This document shows positions 8,609-15,714 of a stretch of DNA of 40,634 nucleotides, in pieces. A program made the translations under genes and the position numbers. This DNA comes from Bacteroidia bacterium. GTDB lineage: Bacteria > Bacteroidota > Bacteroidia > UBA4408. The notes under the pieces are model-generated. The model saw only the letters and a program-made list of their open reading frames with translations, was not told the origin of the DNA and ran no database searches. Location: the NCBI GenBank assembly GCA_023262495.1, contig JALRAS010000004.1:1-40634 (forward strand), in the 5' to 3' direction. Position 1 is the stretch's first letter. Each line of letters starts with the position of its first letter.

Positions 8609-8728
8609 TGGTGAATTGTGAATGGTGAATGACCCCGCCCCCCTTTTTAATTGTGAATGGTGAATGGTGAATGGTGAATTCCCCCGCCCCCCCTTAATTG
8701 TGAATGGTTAATGGTGAATGGTGAATGG
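8606..8728. repeat. Composite GGTGAAT heptad / C-rich repeat array
   Basis: The array begins at the stop codon of the TonB-receptor gene. It has three blocks of 7-base units: 8610-8630 (three units, the middle one TGTGAAT), 8652-8679 (TGTGAAT then three GGTGAAT) and 8699-8726 (TGTGAAT, GGTTAAT, two GGTGAAT). The blocks are separated by two C-rich tracts (ACCCCGCCCCCC near 8632 and CCCCCGCCCCCCC near 8681), each followed by TTAATTG or TTTTTAATTG. It fills most of the gap to the next convergent gene. Confidence 0.85.
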
Positions 8729-8759
8729 CTGGGGTGTGCGGATATATGATTGTGGGTTA

Positions 8760-9221
8760 CTACTGAAATTTGAGTACTCCGTATTGCCAATAATTTTGAG
8801 AGGAGGCAATTTTTAATTGCTGGGCGATGAGAAATTCAAAAATATAATCATCAAACTTTTTTTCTTGGGTTGCTTCAAATCCATCAAGCGCATATAAATA
8901 GGCAGCAATCTTACCATCGCTGTTAAAATAAATGCGATTGTAACATGAAGCATTTGCACTGACTTTAATCCCTTTTTGCTGCATGTAATGATTCAAATCG
9001 ATTAAGAGACCAGTCCAACAGTTTTTGAATGCCTCTTCTCTGCCTTTAAATACATAATTTTCTGATGTCATGTTGCTGAAGGCCAAAGCATAGCCGTTTT
9101 TCATGAATTCGGCATCAATGGCACAAAGATTTTGATCGGGCAATTTTTTGATCAATACTTGCGCCTGCAACTGACCGACAAAGGTTATCATGATACCTAG
9201 GAGCAAACAAGTACGAATCAT
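8760..9221 (-). CDS. Small exported protein of unknown function
   Basis: I do not recognise the family. The 153 residues begin with a signal peptide (MIRTCLLLGIMITFVGQLQA, cleavage probably after QAQ). A mature domain of ~130 residues follows, with three Cys (CAIDAEF, NCWTG, SCYNR) and a YFNSDGKIAAYLY stretch vaguely like the C-terminal fold of TonB-type partners. That likeness is not strong enough to name it. It lies 70 bases downstream of the His-rich exported protein gene on the same strand but behind that gene's terminator, so it may depend on read-through. Confidence 0.7.
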   Translation of the reverse strand: MIRTCLLLGIMITFVGQLQAQVLIKKLPDQNLCAIDAEFMKNGYALAFSNMTSENYVFKGREEAFKNCWTGLLIDLNHYMQQKGIKVSANASCYNRIYFNSDGKIAAYLYALDGFEATQEKKFDDYIFEFLIAQQLKIASSQNYWQYGVLKFQ

Positions 9222-9240
9222 TCAGCTTTATGGTGATGAT

Positions 9241-9275
9241 AAAAAAATGGATTGACCTTTTTTTCGATCAATCCA
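9241..9275 (-). terminator. Rho-independent terminator of the His-rich protein gene
   Basis: On the minus strand TGGATTGA (9275-9268) pairs with TCAATCCA (9255-9248) across a 12-base loop, followed by seven T residues (9247-9241). It starts 17 bases past the stop of the upstream gene. Confidence 0.8.
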
Positions 9276-9291
9276 CTTCAATTAAATTTTA

Positions 9292-9726
9292 TTAATGTTT
9301 GTGTCCGTCATGTTCATCATGTCCATGTCCTTTGTGATCATCGTGCCCCGGGCGACATAAGCCAACGATGGTGTGAAATACATCGTGCAAGGCAGTAATT
9401 GATTTTTTAATTTCTTCATCACTTGCTTTTGCTTTAATTTGCTTGTCTAAATTTTTTGAGCCATCAACCAACTTGTTAAGCGTTTCTTGAATGTCTTTTA
9501 CATTTTTGTAATCAGCAGGGATGGCTGATTTTTTCCATGCTTCGGCTGCTTTTACCATTTCGGCACTTCGTTCACGAATAGGTTTTAAATTACCTTCTTC
9601 GGCAGGATGAAATGTTTGCGACATTACAGTATGAAAATCTTTGAGCTCTTTCCATTCTGCTTTATTTTGAGCGATAGCAAAAGTTGTACTTAATGCAATG
9701 ATTGCGGTGTAGATGAATTTTTTCAT
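9292..9726 (-). CDS. Exported helical protein with His-rich metal-binding tail
   Basis: I do not recognise a named family. The 144-residue protein has a signal peptide (MKKFIYTAIIALSTTFAIAQ) and then a ~105-residue, almost wholly helical body with repeated K/E/A pattern, like a four-helix bundle. It ends in a tail of about 20 residues in which seven are His, alternating with Asp and Gly (GHDDHKGHGHDEHDGHKH). Such tails bind Zn, Ni, Cu or Co in known metal chaperones. The body carries further His (HTVMSQTFH, LHDVFHTIVGLC). Likely a periplasmic metal buffer or a cytochrome b562-like fold; the metal is an inference. It has its own terminator and a possible promoter near 9775-9782. Confidence 0.75.
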   Translation of the reverse strand: MKKFIYTAIIALSTTFAIAQNKAEWKELKDFHTVMSQTFHPAEEGNLKPIRERSAEMVKAAEAWKKSAIPADYKNVKDIQETLNKLVDGSKNLDKQIKAKASDEEIKKSITALHDVFHTIVGLCRPGHDDHKGHGHDEHDGHKH

Positions 9727-9774
9727 TTGTTAGTGTTTTGGTTAGATACGATGATTCGTTTTTAAATTTTAGGC

Positions 9775-9782
9775 CAAAGTTA
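9775..9782 (-). promoter_or_regulatory. Possible -7 element of the His-rich protein gene
   Basis: TAACTTTG on the minus strand (9782-9775) matches TAnnTTTG, about 50 bases upstream of the ATG at 9726. No exact TTTG is present at the expected -33 spacing. Confidence 0.4.
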
Positions 9783-9992
9783 ATTTTTAATCCACAATAG
9801 GCATTATACCAATGTGAAATTAGCCTATCAGAACACACTTAAGAATTTACAATTAATTTTTATGCTTAAATGAATAAAAATACCTGCTAACAACTTACTA
9901 TCAATGCGCATGTGTTGATTAATATAAAATAAACCTGAACAAAATCATCTTAAAATTATCATCCATTGTTTTACTTTGCATAAAATTTTACC

Positions 9993-10922
9993 ATGAACAA
10001 GCCCATAACCATCATTGGTGCAGGAGGTGCCATCGCCAATTGCCTAGCTCCTTACCTCATAGAAAAAAATGAGCCTATACGCTTACTGTCACGCAGAGGT
10101 ATAAGTATGCCCGGTGCGCAAGGCATAGCTGTTGACGTAAGCAATCAGAAGGCAATCATCCAAGCTACAAAAGATTCAAAAGTTGTGCTTATGCTGATAG
10201 GCATTGAATACAGAACAGCTACTTGGCAGGATCGTTGGCCTGTGATGATTGATCATTGCATCAATGCGTGTATTGAAAACAATGTGCCGCTCATATTTTT
10301 TGATAACGTTTACATGTATGGGCAAGTGGAAGGAGAAATGACTGAACAAACACCATTTAATCCGTGTAGTAAAAAAGGTGAGGTAAGGGCTAAAATTGCC
10401 TCTTATTTATTACAGCAAATCAAGAAAAATAATATCAGAGCAAGCATTGCACGCGCAGCTGATTTTTACGGTCCGCATGCACAAGAAAAAAGTTTTTTTC
10501 ATCAATTGGTATTGAATCCCATGATGGCCGGTAAAAAAGCGCAGTGGCTTGTTAACTCACAACAACCACACTCTATGAGCTATACCAAGGATATGGCGCA
10601 TGGTTTGTATTTACTCACACAAGATGAACGCACACTTAATCAAACATGGCATTTGCCTACTGCTTCACCTGCGCTATCCGGTGTTGAGTTAATAGAAATC
10701 ATCAATCGTATACAAGGCAGTAATTTAGCTTGCATGAATTTAAATAAGTTGATGATAAAGGCCTTTGGTTTATTTAATGCTGATGTGCGCGAGTCGGTAG
10801 AGATGCTCTATCAATACCAATTTCCATATCATTTCAGCTCAGCCAAGTTTGAAAAGTATTTTAATTACCAACCTATGAGTTATGCAGCAGGGCTCGAGGA
10901 GACAATCAAATTCTACAAATAG
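9993..10922 (+). CDS. NAD-dependent epimerase/dehydratase-family protein (atypical SDR)
   Basis: The 309 residues form a Rossmann-type short-chain dehydrogenase of the extended/atypical class. A glycine-rich loop lies at the N-terminus (IIGAGGAIANCLAPYL, residues 7-22). An acidic/basic turn follows (LLSRRG), then a DVS segment, a central VVLMLIG strand and FFDNVYMYG, where the extended SDRs place their active-site Tyr. The usual YxxxK pair is not evident, so catalysis may be altered. The C-terminal half has the RAADFYGP substrate-loop signature. Relatives act on nucleotide sugars or serve as NmrA-like sensors; the substrate here is unknown. It is a lone plus-strand gene between minus-strand blocks. 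Confidence 0.82.
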   Translation: MNKPITIIGAGGAIANCLAPYLIEKNEPIRLLSRRGISMPGAQGIAVDVSNQKAIIQATKDSKVVLMLIGIEYRTATWQDRWPVMIDHCINACIENNVPLIFFDNVYMYGQVEGEMTEQTPFNPCSKKGEVRAKIASYLLQQIKKNNIRASIARAADFYGPHAQEKSFFHQLVLNPMMAGKKAQWLVNSQQPHSMSYTKDMAHGLYLLTQDERTLNQTWHLPTASPALSGVELIEIINRIQGSNLACMNLNKLMIKAFGLFNADVRESVEMLYQYQFPYHFSSAKFEKYFNYQPMSYAAGLEETIKFYK

Positions 10923-11004
10923 TACCGCTATGATTCACATTGGTATTATTTATTAGTTGGACAAAAAATAAATGCAATTGGATAATTTGAGCGCCAAAAA
11001 GGTT

Positions 11005-11760
11005 TTAAACCTCATTCAACCAATCAAATAGTTTAGCATGGGTAAGGGTTGATTTTTCCTGAGCAGCAATATCTTTTTCAACCTTACCGGCTTTCATCAT
11101 CAACAACCTGTTGCCGTAATTTACAGCTTCGCGCATGTTGTGTGTAACCATGATGGCCGTATGTTTTTTTTCTTGAATAATTTTGGCAGCATTATCCATT
11201 AAACTAAGTGCCGATTTTGGGTCAAGCGCTGAAGTAGGTTCATCCATGAGCAATACATCGGCATCGCACAAAGTTGCCATTACCAATGTGAGTGCCTGTC
11301 GTTGCCCGCCCGACAAGGTGCCCATTTTTTGCGCTATTTTATTTTCGAGACCTAAATCAAGCTGCGCAATGCGCTGTTTTACCATTGCTATAAATTGATT
11401 ATTGATGCCAAGCTTAAGCCCTTTATGTGTATTGCGCAGGGAAGCAAGACGCATGTTTTCGATTACAGTTAGTTCCGCCACAGATCCTTGTAAGGGATTT
11501 TGAAAAATGCGTGCTACATATTTGCTGCGCTGATCCACATTTAAATGCTGAACTTCGTTTTGATTGATGAATACCTTCCCTTGATTGGGAATTGTGAGTC
11601 CTGCAATGATGTTTAAGAGCGTAGATTTACCACTGCCATTGGCACCAATGATATTGGTAAAACTTCCCGCTTCAAAAGTAATATCAAGGTTATTGAACAG
11701 CTGATTGACTTGTCCGGCATCATCTTCAAAGGAATGGCTGATTTGCTTTAGTGTTACCAT
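11005..11760 (-). CDS. ABC transporter ATP-binding protein (TrpZ-like)
   Basis: This is the cytoplasmic ATPase of a three-gene importer. Its 251 residues show Walker A GANGSGKST (39-47), Q-loop near FQNP (87-90), signature LSGGQ (149-153), Walker B VLLMDEP (169-175) and switch His in MVTHNMRE. It lies four bases after the permease gene and is last in the operon. The partner genes belong to the ABC_sub_bind (PF04392) type, so the set resembles TrpXYZ-like importers of aromatic amino acids or similar small solutes. A weak hairpin (AGGT/ACCT, then five T on the minus strand) overlaps its stop codon. Confidence 0.9.
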   Translation of the reverse strand: MVTLKQISHSFEDDAGQVNQLFNNLDITFEAGSFTNIIGANGSGKSTLLNIIAGLTIPNQGKVFINQNEVQHLNVDQRSKYVARIFQNPLQGSVAELTVIENMRLASLRNTHKGLKLGINNQFIAMVKQRIAQLDLGLENKIAQKMGTLSGGQRQALTLVMATLCDADVLLMDEPTSALDPKSALSLMDNAAKIIQEKKHTAIMVTHNMREAVNYGNRLLMMKAGKVEKDIAAQEKSTLTHAKLFDWLNEV

Positions 11761-11764
11761 GCCA

Positions 11765-12628
11765 TTATTTTTTGATAAAATTAATTTTAGTGATCCCTAT
11801 AAACAACAGTACCAACAGGGCAGAGAATAACTTTACATACACTTGTTCTATGCCTTGAGCAAGGATAAATGCTATACACAACCTAAAAATTACAGCGGCC
11901 GTGACCACCATCAACAAAGGCATTAACAGGGTAGTGCGTTGCAACCTGCGACTTACCGACTCGCCCATCATCACACTTGCCAATCCGGCAATAACAATTC
12001 CTATTCCCATGTTGATATCAGCAAAGCCCTGCATTTGTGTAACCAAACAACCACTCAACGCAACAAGTGCATTGCTAATGGCAAGTCCAATCATTTTTAT
12101 GCGATTGGTATTTACACCATTAGCCTCAATCATATTTTCATTGCTACCTGCAGCCCGCATAGCCAAACCAAAATCGGTTTTAAGCAACCACAGCAGTATT
12201 GAGGTGATTATTGTTACCAAAATACCAGCAATAGCAATATTGATCAACAGGTTATCTGGATTACTGATTTCGACAAACAAGGAGGGAGTTCCCAATAAGG
12301 GAATATTACTTCTTTCCATGATGAGTAAATTCACCGAGTATAGAGCAGTCATGACCAATATTCCGGCTAAGAGCGCATTCATTTTTAGCTTGGTGTGTAT
12401 AATGCCGGTTACTGCGCCTGCTGCAGCGCCTGCAGGCATCACTAATAAGGAGGCCATTAATGGGTGCATATTACTAAGCATACAAACTGCGAACACTGCT
12501 GCGCCTAATGTATAGCTACCATCGGTGGTGATATCAGGGATATTAAATACTTTTGCAGAGAGAAATATACCCAACGCCAGTGGAACAAATGCTAGTCCTT
12601 GTAACAATGCGAGAGCATAAAAATCCAT
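11765..12628 (-). CDS. ABC transporter permease (TrpY-like)
   Basis: This inner-membrane channel subunit has 287 residues and about eight or nine hydrophobic helices. The segment ANGVNTNRIKMIGLAISNALVAL and the FGLAMRAAGSNENMIEA loop are typical of the LivH/TrpY-like permease class. It begins with FNIPDITTDGSYTLGAAV near residues 28-45, a hallmark of this subfamily. It lies 34 bases downstream of the substrate-binding lipoprotein gene and four bases upstream of the ATPase gene. The specificity is set by the binding protein and is not known. Confidence 0.88.
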   Translation of the reverse strand: MDFYALALLQGLAFVPLALGIFLSAKVFNIPDITTDGSYTLGAAVFAVCMLSNMHPLMASLLVMPAGAAAGAVTGIIHTKLKMNALLAGILVMTALYSVNLLIMERSNIPLLGTPSLFVEISNPDNLLINIAIAGILVTIITSILLWLLKTDFGLAMRAAGSNENMIEANGVNTNRIKMIGLAISNALVALSGCLVTQMQGFADINMGIGIVIAGLASVMMGESVSRRLQRTTLLMPLLMVVTAAVIFRLCIAFILAQGIEQVYVKLFSALLVLLFIGITKINFIKK

Positions 12629-12662
12629 GTTTGATGTTGTGTTTTAAAAGATGATTTTTTTG

Positions 12663-13643
12663 TTAGATGATAGTGAAGCCATTTTGATTGGTTTGAATGC
12701 CTAATTCTTTGGCTTTTTTTGCATTGATGAGTCGATTTCTTTTTAGCACTATTTCGGGTTGAGGAATCACTTTTTTATGGCTATTTAAAAACTTAACAGC
12801 TTGCATGCCTGCTTGGTATCCCCAAGCAAACATATCGGCACCGTAGGCGCACAACGCACCACGCTTCACCAATCCTGCCTCGCTGGTAAATACAGGTATT
12901 TTTTTTGCATCGCAGGCCGCTGCAATTACTTCAAATGAAGCAAATATGTTATTGTCGGGCATGGCAAAAAAACAATCAATCCCTTTACCAATCAAACTTT
13001 GAATGGCTAATTGGGTTTCTGATGAATTGCTGACCGAAACCACGGATAATTTCAACTTGAGCTTATCGGCAGCCGTTTGAATATGCGATAGGGCGCTCAC
13101 CGATTGCGGCTCGGCCTGATTGTAAATAACACCCAAATGCTTGGATTGAGGTGATAAATATTTGATGAGTGTAACCGAAGTATCAATGTAAGCCAATGTT
13201 TCATAAACACCAAACAAATTGCTCGGGGCTTTACCCTGCGGATTGGTAAGTCCGGCATTTTCAGGACTTGGTGACACCATCATGCAAATAGGAATTTGTT
13301 TTGTTTTTTGCACAGCTGTAATGGTGCTTAAGGTGGCATTGCTGGCAATCAGATCAACCTGCTGACTGATAAAATAATCACACGCTTGCGTAAGTGCAGG
13401 GATATCACCTTGTGCATTACGATATAAAATGGTGATTCCCGTATCGTTTTGTGGGTAGCCATGCTCAGAGAGCGCTGCATAAAAACCTTGCTTGGCCTGA
13501 TCTATTGTTTCATCCACAAATGCATCGAGAAAACCGATTACAGCTTTTTGCTTTTCCTTGGTTGGTGTTTGATTTTTACATGCGCTTAAGATGCAGCATA
13601 ACATGATGGTGAGGGCAAAAAGTGCTGTAGAATATTTTGACAT
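12663..13643 (-). CDS. ABC transporter substrate-binding lipoprotein (TrpX-like, ABC_sub_bind family)
   Basis: This is the ligand-binding subunit. The 326 residues begin with a lipoprotein signal whose lipobox is LSAC (Cys at residue 22). The mature part is a two-lobed periplasmic binding fold: AVIGFLDAFVDETIDQAKQG, IDLIASNATLS-like QQVDLIASN, GVIYNQAEPQS, PVFTSEAGLVKRGALCAYGAD. The last block, with GADMF..GYQAG, is diagnostic of PF04392 proteins such as TrpX. First gene of the three-gene operon. The ligand could be Trp or another small molecule; no T-box or riboswitch is seen in the 37 bases between this gene and the secG terminator. Confidence 0.88.
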   Translation of the reverse strand: MSKYSTALFALTIMLCCILSACKNQTPTKEKQKAVIGFLDAFVDETIDQAKQGFYAALSEHGYPQNDTGITILYRNAQGDIPALTQACDYFISQQVDLIASNATLSTITAVQKTKQIPICMMVSPSPENAGLTNPQGKAPSNLFGVYETLAYIDTSVTLIKYLSPQSKHLGVIYNQAEPQSVSALSHIQTAADKLKLKLSVVSVSNSSETQLAIQSLIGKGIDCFFAMPDNNIFASFEVIAAACDAKKIPVFTSEAGLVKRGALCAYGADMFAWGYQAGMQAVKFLNSHKKVIPQPEIVLKRNRLINAKKAKELGIQTNQNGFTII

Positions 13644-13673
13644 GTAGGTAAGATTGAAAGTTGTAAAGGTATG

Positions 13674-13706
13674 AAAACAAAAAACGTCCGAAATAGCGGA
13701 CGTTTT
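13674..13706 (-). terminator. Strong Rho-independent terminator of the miaB-secG operon
   Basis: The arms AAAACGTCCG (13681-13690) and CGGACGTTTT (13697-13706) pair perfectly over ten positions with a six-base loop. On the minus strand a T-rich tail (13684-13674) follows. It lies just past the secG stop and before the ABC transporter operon. Confidence 0.9.
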
Positions 13707-13729
13707 TATAAAGTTAATGCATTGAAATA

Positions 13730-14104
13730 TTATTCTGCGGGCTGAGGAGCGGCTGCAGGTTGCTCAGCAGCTGCAGGTTGTGCCGCAGCAGGAGCTGGTG
13801 CAGGTTTTGTAGCTGTAGGTGTTGCTGTATTATTAATTCTATCGCGCAATTCAGTATCTTTGGCTGTGCCCGTTCCTGTGCTTGATTTAATGACAAAAGA
13901 TAATGAGATGCACAATACAAATAGTGCCACTACAAGTCCCCAGGTAACTTTCTCAATTAGCTCTGAAGTTTTTTGAACGCCCATCACTTGGTTAGACGCT
14001 GAAAAGTTAGAGGCAAGTCCTCCACCTTTGCTGTTTTGAATTAAGACCACCAAAATTAACAAGATGGCTACCAATACGATTAAAAATGTCAATAATCCGC
14101 TCAT
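13730..14104 (-). CDS. secG: Preprotein translocase subunit SecG
   Basis: SecG is the small membrane subunit of the SecYEG channel. The 124 residues show two transmembrane helices (about 3-21 and 53-72). They flank the conserved cytosolic loop VVLIQNSKGGGLASNF, the family signature. A C-terminal extension after residue 80 is rich in Ala, Pro and Gln (repeated PAPA/QPAAA), low-complexity and probably disordered; such tails are common in Bacteroidota SecG. It overlaps the upstream TPR-protein gene by four bases and is last in the five-gene operon, followed by a strong terminator. Confidence 0.93.
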   Translation of the reverse strand: MSGLLTFLIVLVAILLILVVLIQNSKGGGLASNFSASNQVMGVQKTSELIEKVTWGLVVALFVLCISLSFVIKSSTGTGTAKDTELRDRINNTATPTATKPAPAPAAAQPAAAEQPAAAPQPAE

Positions 14105-15180
14105 TTCCCTGATTTATTAAGTAATTGTTCTTTTAAAATTTTAATTTGGGTTGCGAAGATAGCATTCTTTTCGGGATTTTTCAAACTTAAATTTTGATAT
14201 ACCTTGATTGCCTTCGATAAATTACCTTGTTTGATGTATATTTTTGCCAGTGTTTCGGTTACAAAATAATCGTTATCTGTTACACTTTGTTTGGCCATGT
14301 TTACGGGCTTATAAAACTCTTGCTTAACAGGTTTTACGCGCTCTACGGGCTTATCAATAAATTTATCAATCAAAGTTTCTTCCTGTTTTTCTTGCGGTAG
14401 AATTTCTTTTTCGGGTGCAGTTGGCTGATTGGCTTGAAAATGTTTGAGCCAAGCCACAAAATCAGTTTGAGGAGCAGCTAACTTTTCGGGCTCAGGTTGG
14501 TTTGTTTCGGCTTGAGTATTTTCAGGATATGCTATTTCTTCTTCTCCGTGCTGTGCTTTGCTGGAATGATCAGCTACTGCAACAGATTGCTCATCGGCAC
14601 TAATCTTATTTTCCAGCTCTTGCAACAATATCGATTCTGCTGCAGCCAAATTAATCTCTTTATCAAGCATCAAATCAATTTCATCCTTTGCCGGAACATT
14701 ATCTTCATCAATTTGTGCAGGCAGAGCAATTTCTGTTGTTGCACCTATGTTTTCGCTGATAGGATTCAAATCCTCTTGAACAGATTGAATTTCTGACTCA
14801 AGTTGATTTGTTTGGGATAGGCTTTGCTCAATATTAACTTCATCTTGCTGCTTTTCGGGCTTTATAATTTGTGGCTGCAGCGGCTGAATTATTTCTTCGG
14901 TAATTTCATGAGCGAGATGCTGTTCCTTCGCAAAAGGTTCAGGCATCTTATAATGCTCAATTAACTCATATAATATTTTCCGATTGGTGATGTGTGCCGC
15001 AGCAATTTTAATTTGCTTTTGCAGATAAATACTATCGGTAACTTTGTAACATCTTGCAGCAAGTAGATGCGCAGTTTGGAAATAGGGGTATTCTTTGATG
15101 ATTTCTTCGAGCAGCTGTGTATCCTCTGCTTTCAAGAGCCCCGGATTTTTAACGAGTGATATAAATCTTTCTCTATTCAT
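14101..15180 (-). CDS. Conserved Bacteroidota protein with C-terminal TPR-like helix pair
   Basis: The 359-residue protein has no firm functional name. The N-terminal ~85 residues are helical and TPR-like (EEIIKEYPYFQTAHLLAARCY). The middle ~170 residues are rich in Glu, Gln and Ile and look disordered. The C-terminus (TETLAKIYIKQGNLSKAIKVY, split here as ETLAKIYIKQG and NLSKAIKVYQNL) is a clear TPR unit, ending in KILKEQL. It lies one base after lptE and overlaps secG by four bases. Its fixed place between an LPS-assembly lipoprotein and a translocon subunit suggests an envelope or protein-interaction role, but that is inference. Confidence 0.8.
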   Translation of the reverse strand: MNRERFISLVKNPGLLKAEDTQLLEEIIKEYPYFQTAHLLAARCYKVTDSIYLQKQIKIAAAHITNRKILYELIEHYKMPEPFAKEQHLAHEITEEIIQPLQPQIIKPEKQQDEVNIEQSLSQTNQLESEIQSVQEDLNPISENIGATTEIALPAQIDEDNVPAKDEIDLMLDKEINLAAAESILLQELENKISADEQSVAVADHSSKAQHGEEEIAYPENTQAETNQPEPEKLAAPQTDFVAWLKHFQANQPTAPEKEILPQEKQEETLIDKFIDKPVERVKPVKQEFYKPVNMAKQSVTDNDYFVTETLAKIYIKQGNLSKAIKVYQNLSLKNPEKNAIFATQIKILKEQLLNKSGK

Positions 15181-15181
15181 C

Positions 15182-15712
15182 CTACCAATTGATTACCGCT
15201 TTATTAAAAATGTCCTGTACAAGTTGGTTATTGATTTCCTTAATCAATCGGTCTTCTTCGGCCGCAAGGGCAGTTGTTGAGGGAAAATCAGCAAATCGCG
15301 TAAAGGTTGTTTCAAAATTTTGTTTATCGTCTTTGTTGTTTACAAACTTTACTTTAACGGTAATCGATAGTCTGTTTTGTGCTGCTTGATTCAATCCGTT
15401 TGCACCTGTTCCTTGAATGGCAATTGGTGCTGCATTGTATGCAGTAACCGCACCTTCAAACTGGAGATCACCATTTTTTTGCACAAAAGATAAGTTGGTT
15501 TGCGACAAGAAAATATCTCTTAGCGCTTCGGTAAAAACCTGGCTATAAGTTGGCTTGGCAAGTGGTGCAAAACTTGAAAAATATTGTATGGAAACAGTTT
15601 TAACATCGGGCGCAATTGAAGCTCCTGTAAAAGAATAATTGACCTTGCATGAGGGTGGAATTATCAGGCAAGCCATTAAACACAAAAGCAATATGCACCT
15701 TGTTGTTTTCAA
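15182..15712 (-). CDS. lptE: LptE-like LPS-assembly lipoprotein, TTG start
   Basis: LptE plugs the LptD barrel that inserts lipopolysaccharide in the outer membrane. The 176-residue protein has a lipoprotein signal with Cys at residue 22 (CLIIPPSC). Right after it comes VNYSFTGASI, the typical Bacteroidota LptE entry motif. TVSIQYFSSFAPLAKP and TEALRDIFLSQTNL follow. The start is taken at TTG 15712-15710 because it alone supplies the basic n-region (MKTTR); the next in-frame ATG is codon 13 and would leave no proper signal. The gap to the upstream regulator is two bases, so the gene is probably translationally coupled. Confidence 0.87.
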   Translation of the reverse strand: MKTTRCILLLCLMACLIIPPSCKVNYSFTGASIAPDVKTVSIQYFSSFAPLAKPTYSQVFTEALRDIFLSQTNLSFVQKNGDLQFEGAVTAYNAAPIAIQGTGANGLNQAAQNRLSITVKVKFVNNKDDKQNFETTFTRFADFPSTTALAAEEDRLIKEINNQLVQDIFNKAVINW

Positions 15713-15714
15713 AT

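Noticed and set aside
11901-12515. 204-residue plus-strand frame opposite the ABC permease gene
   Set aside because: It is the antisense shadow of a gene with clear family motifs; the long open frame follows from the permease codon use.
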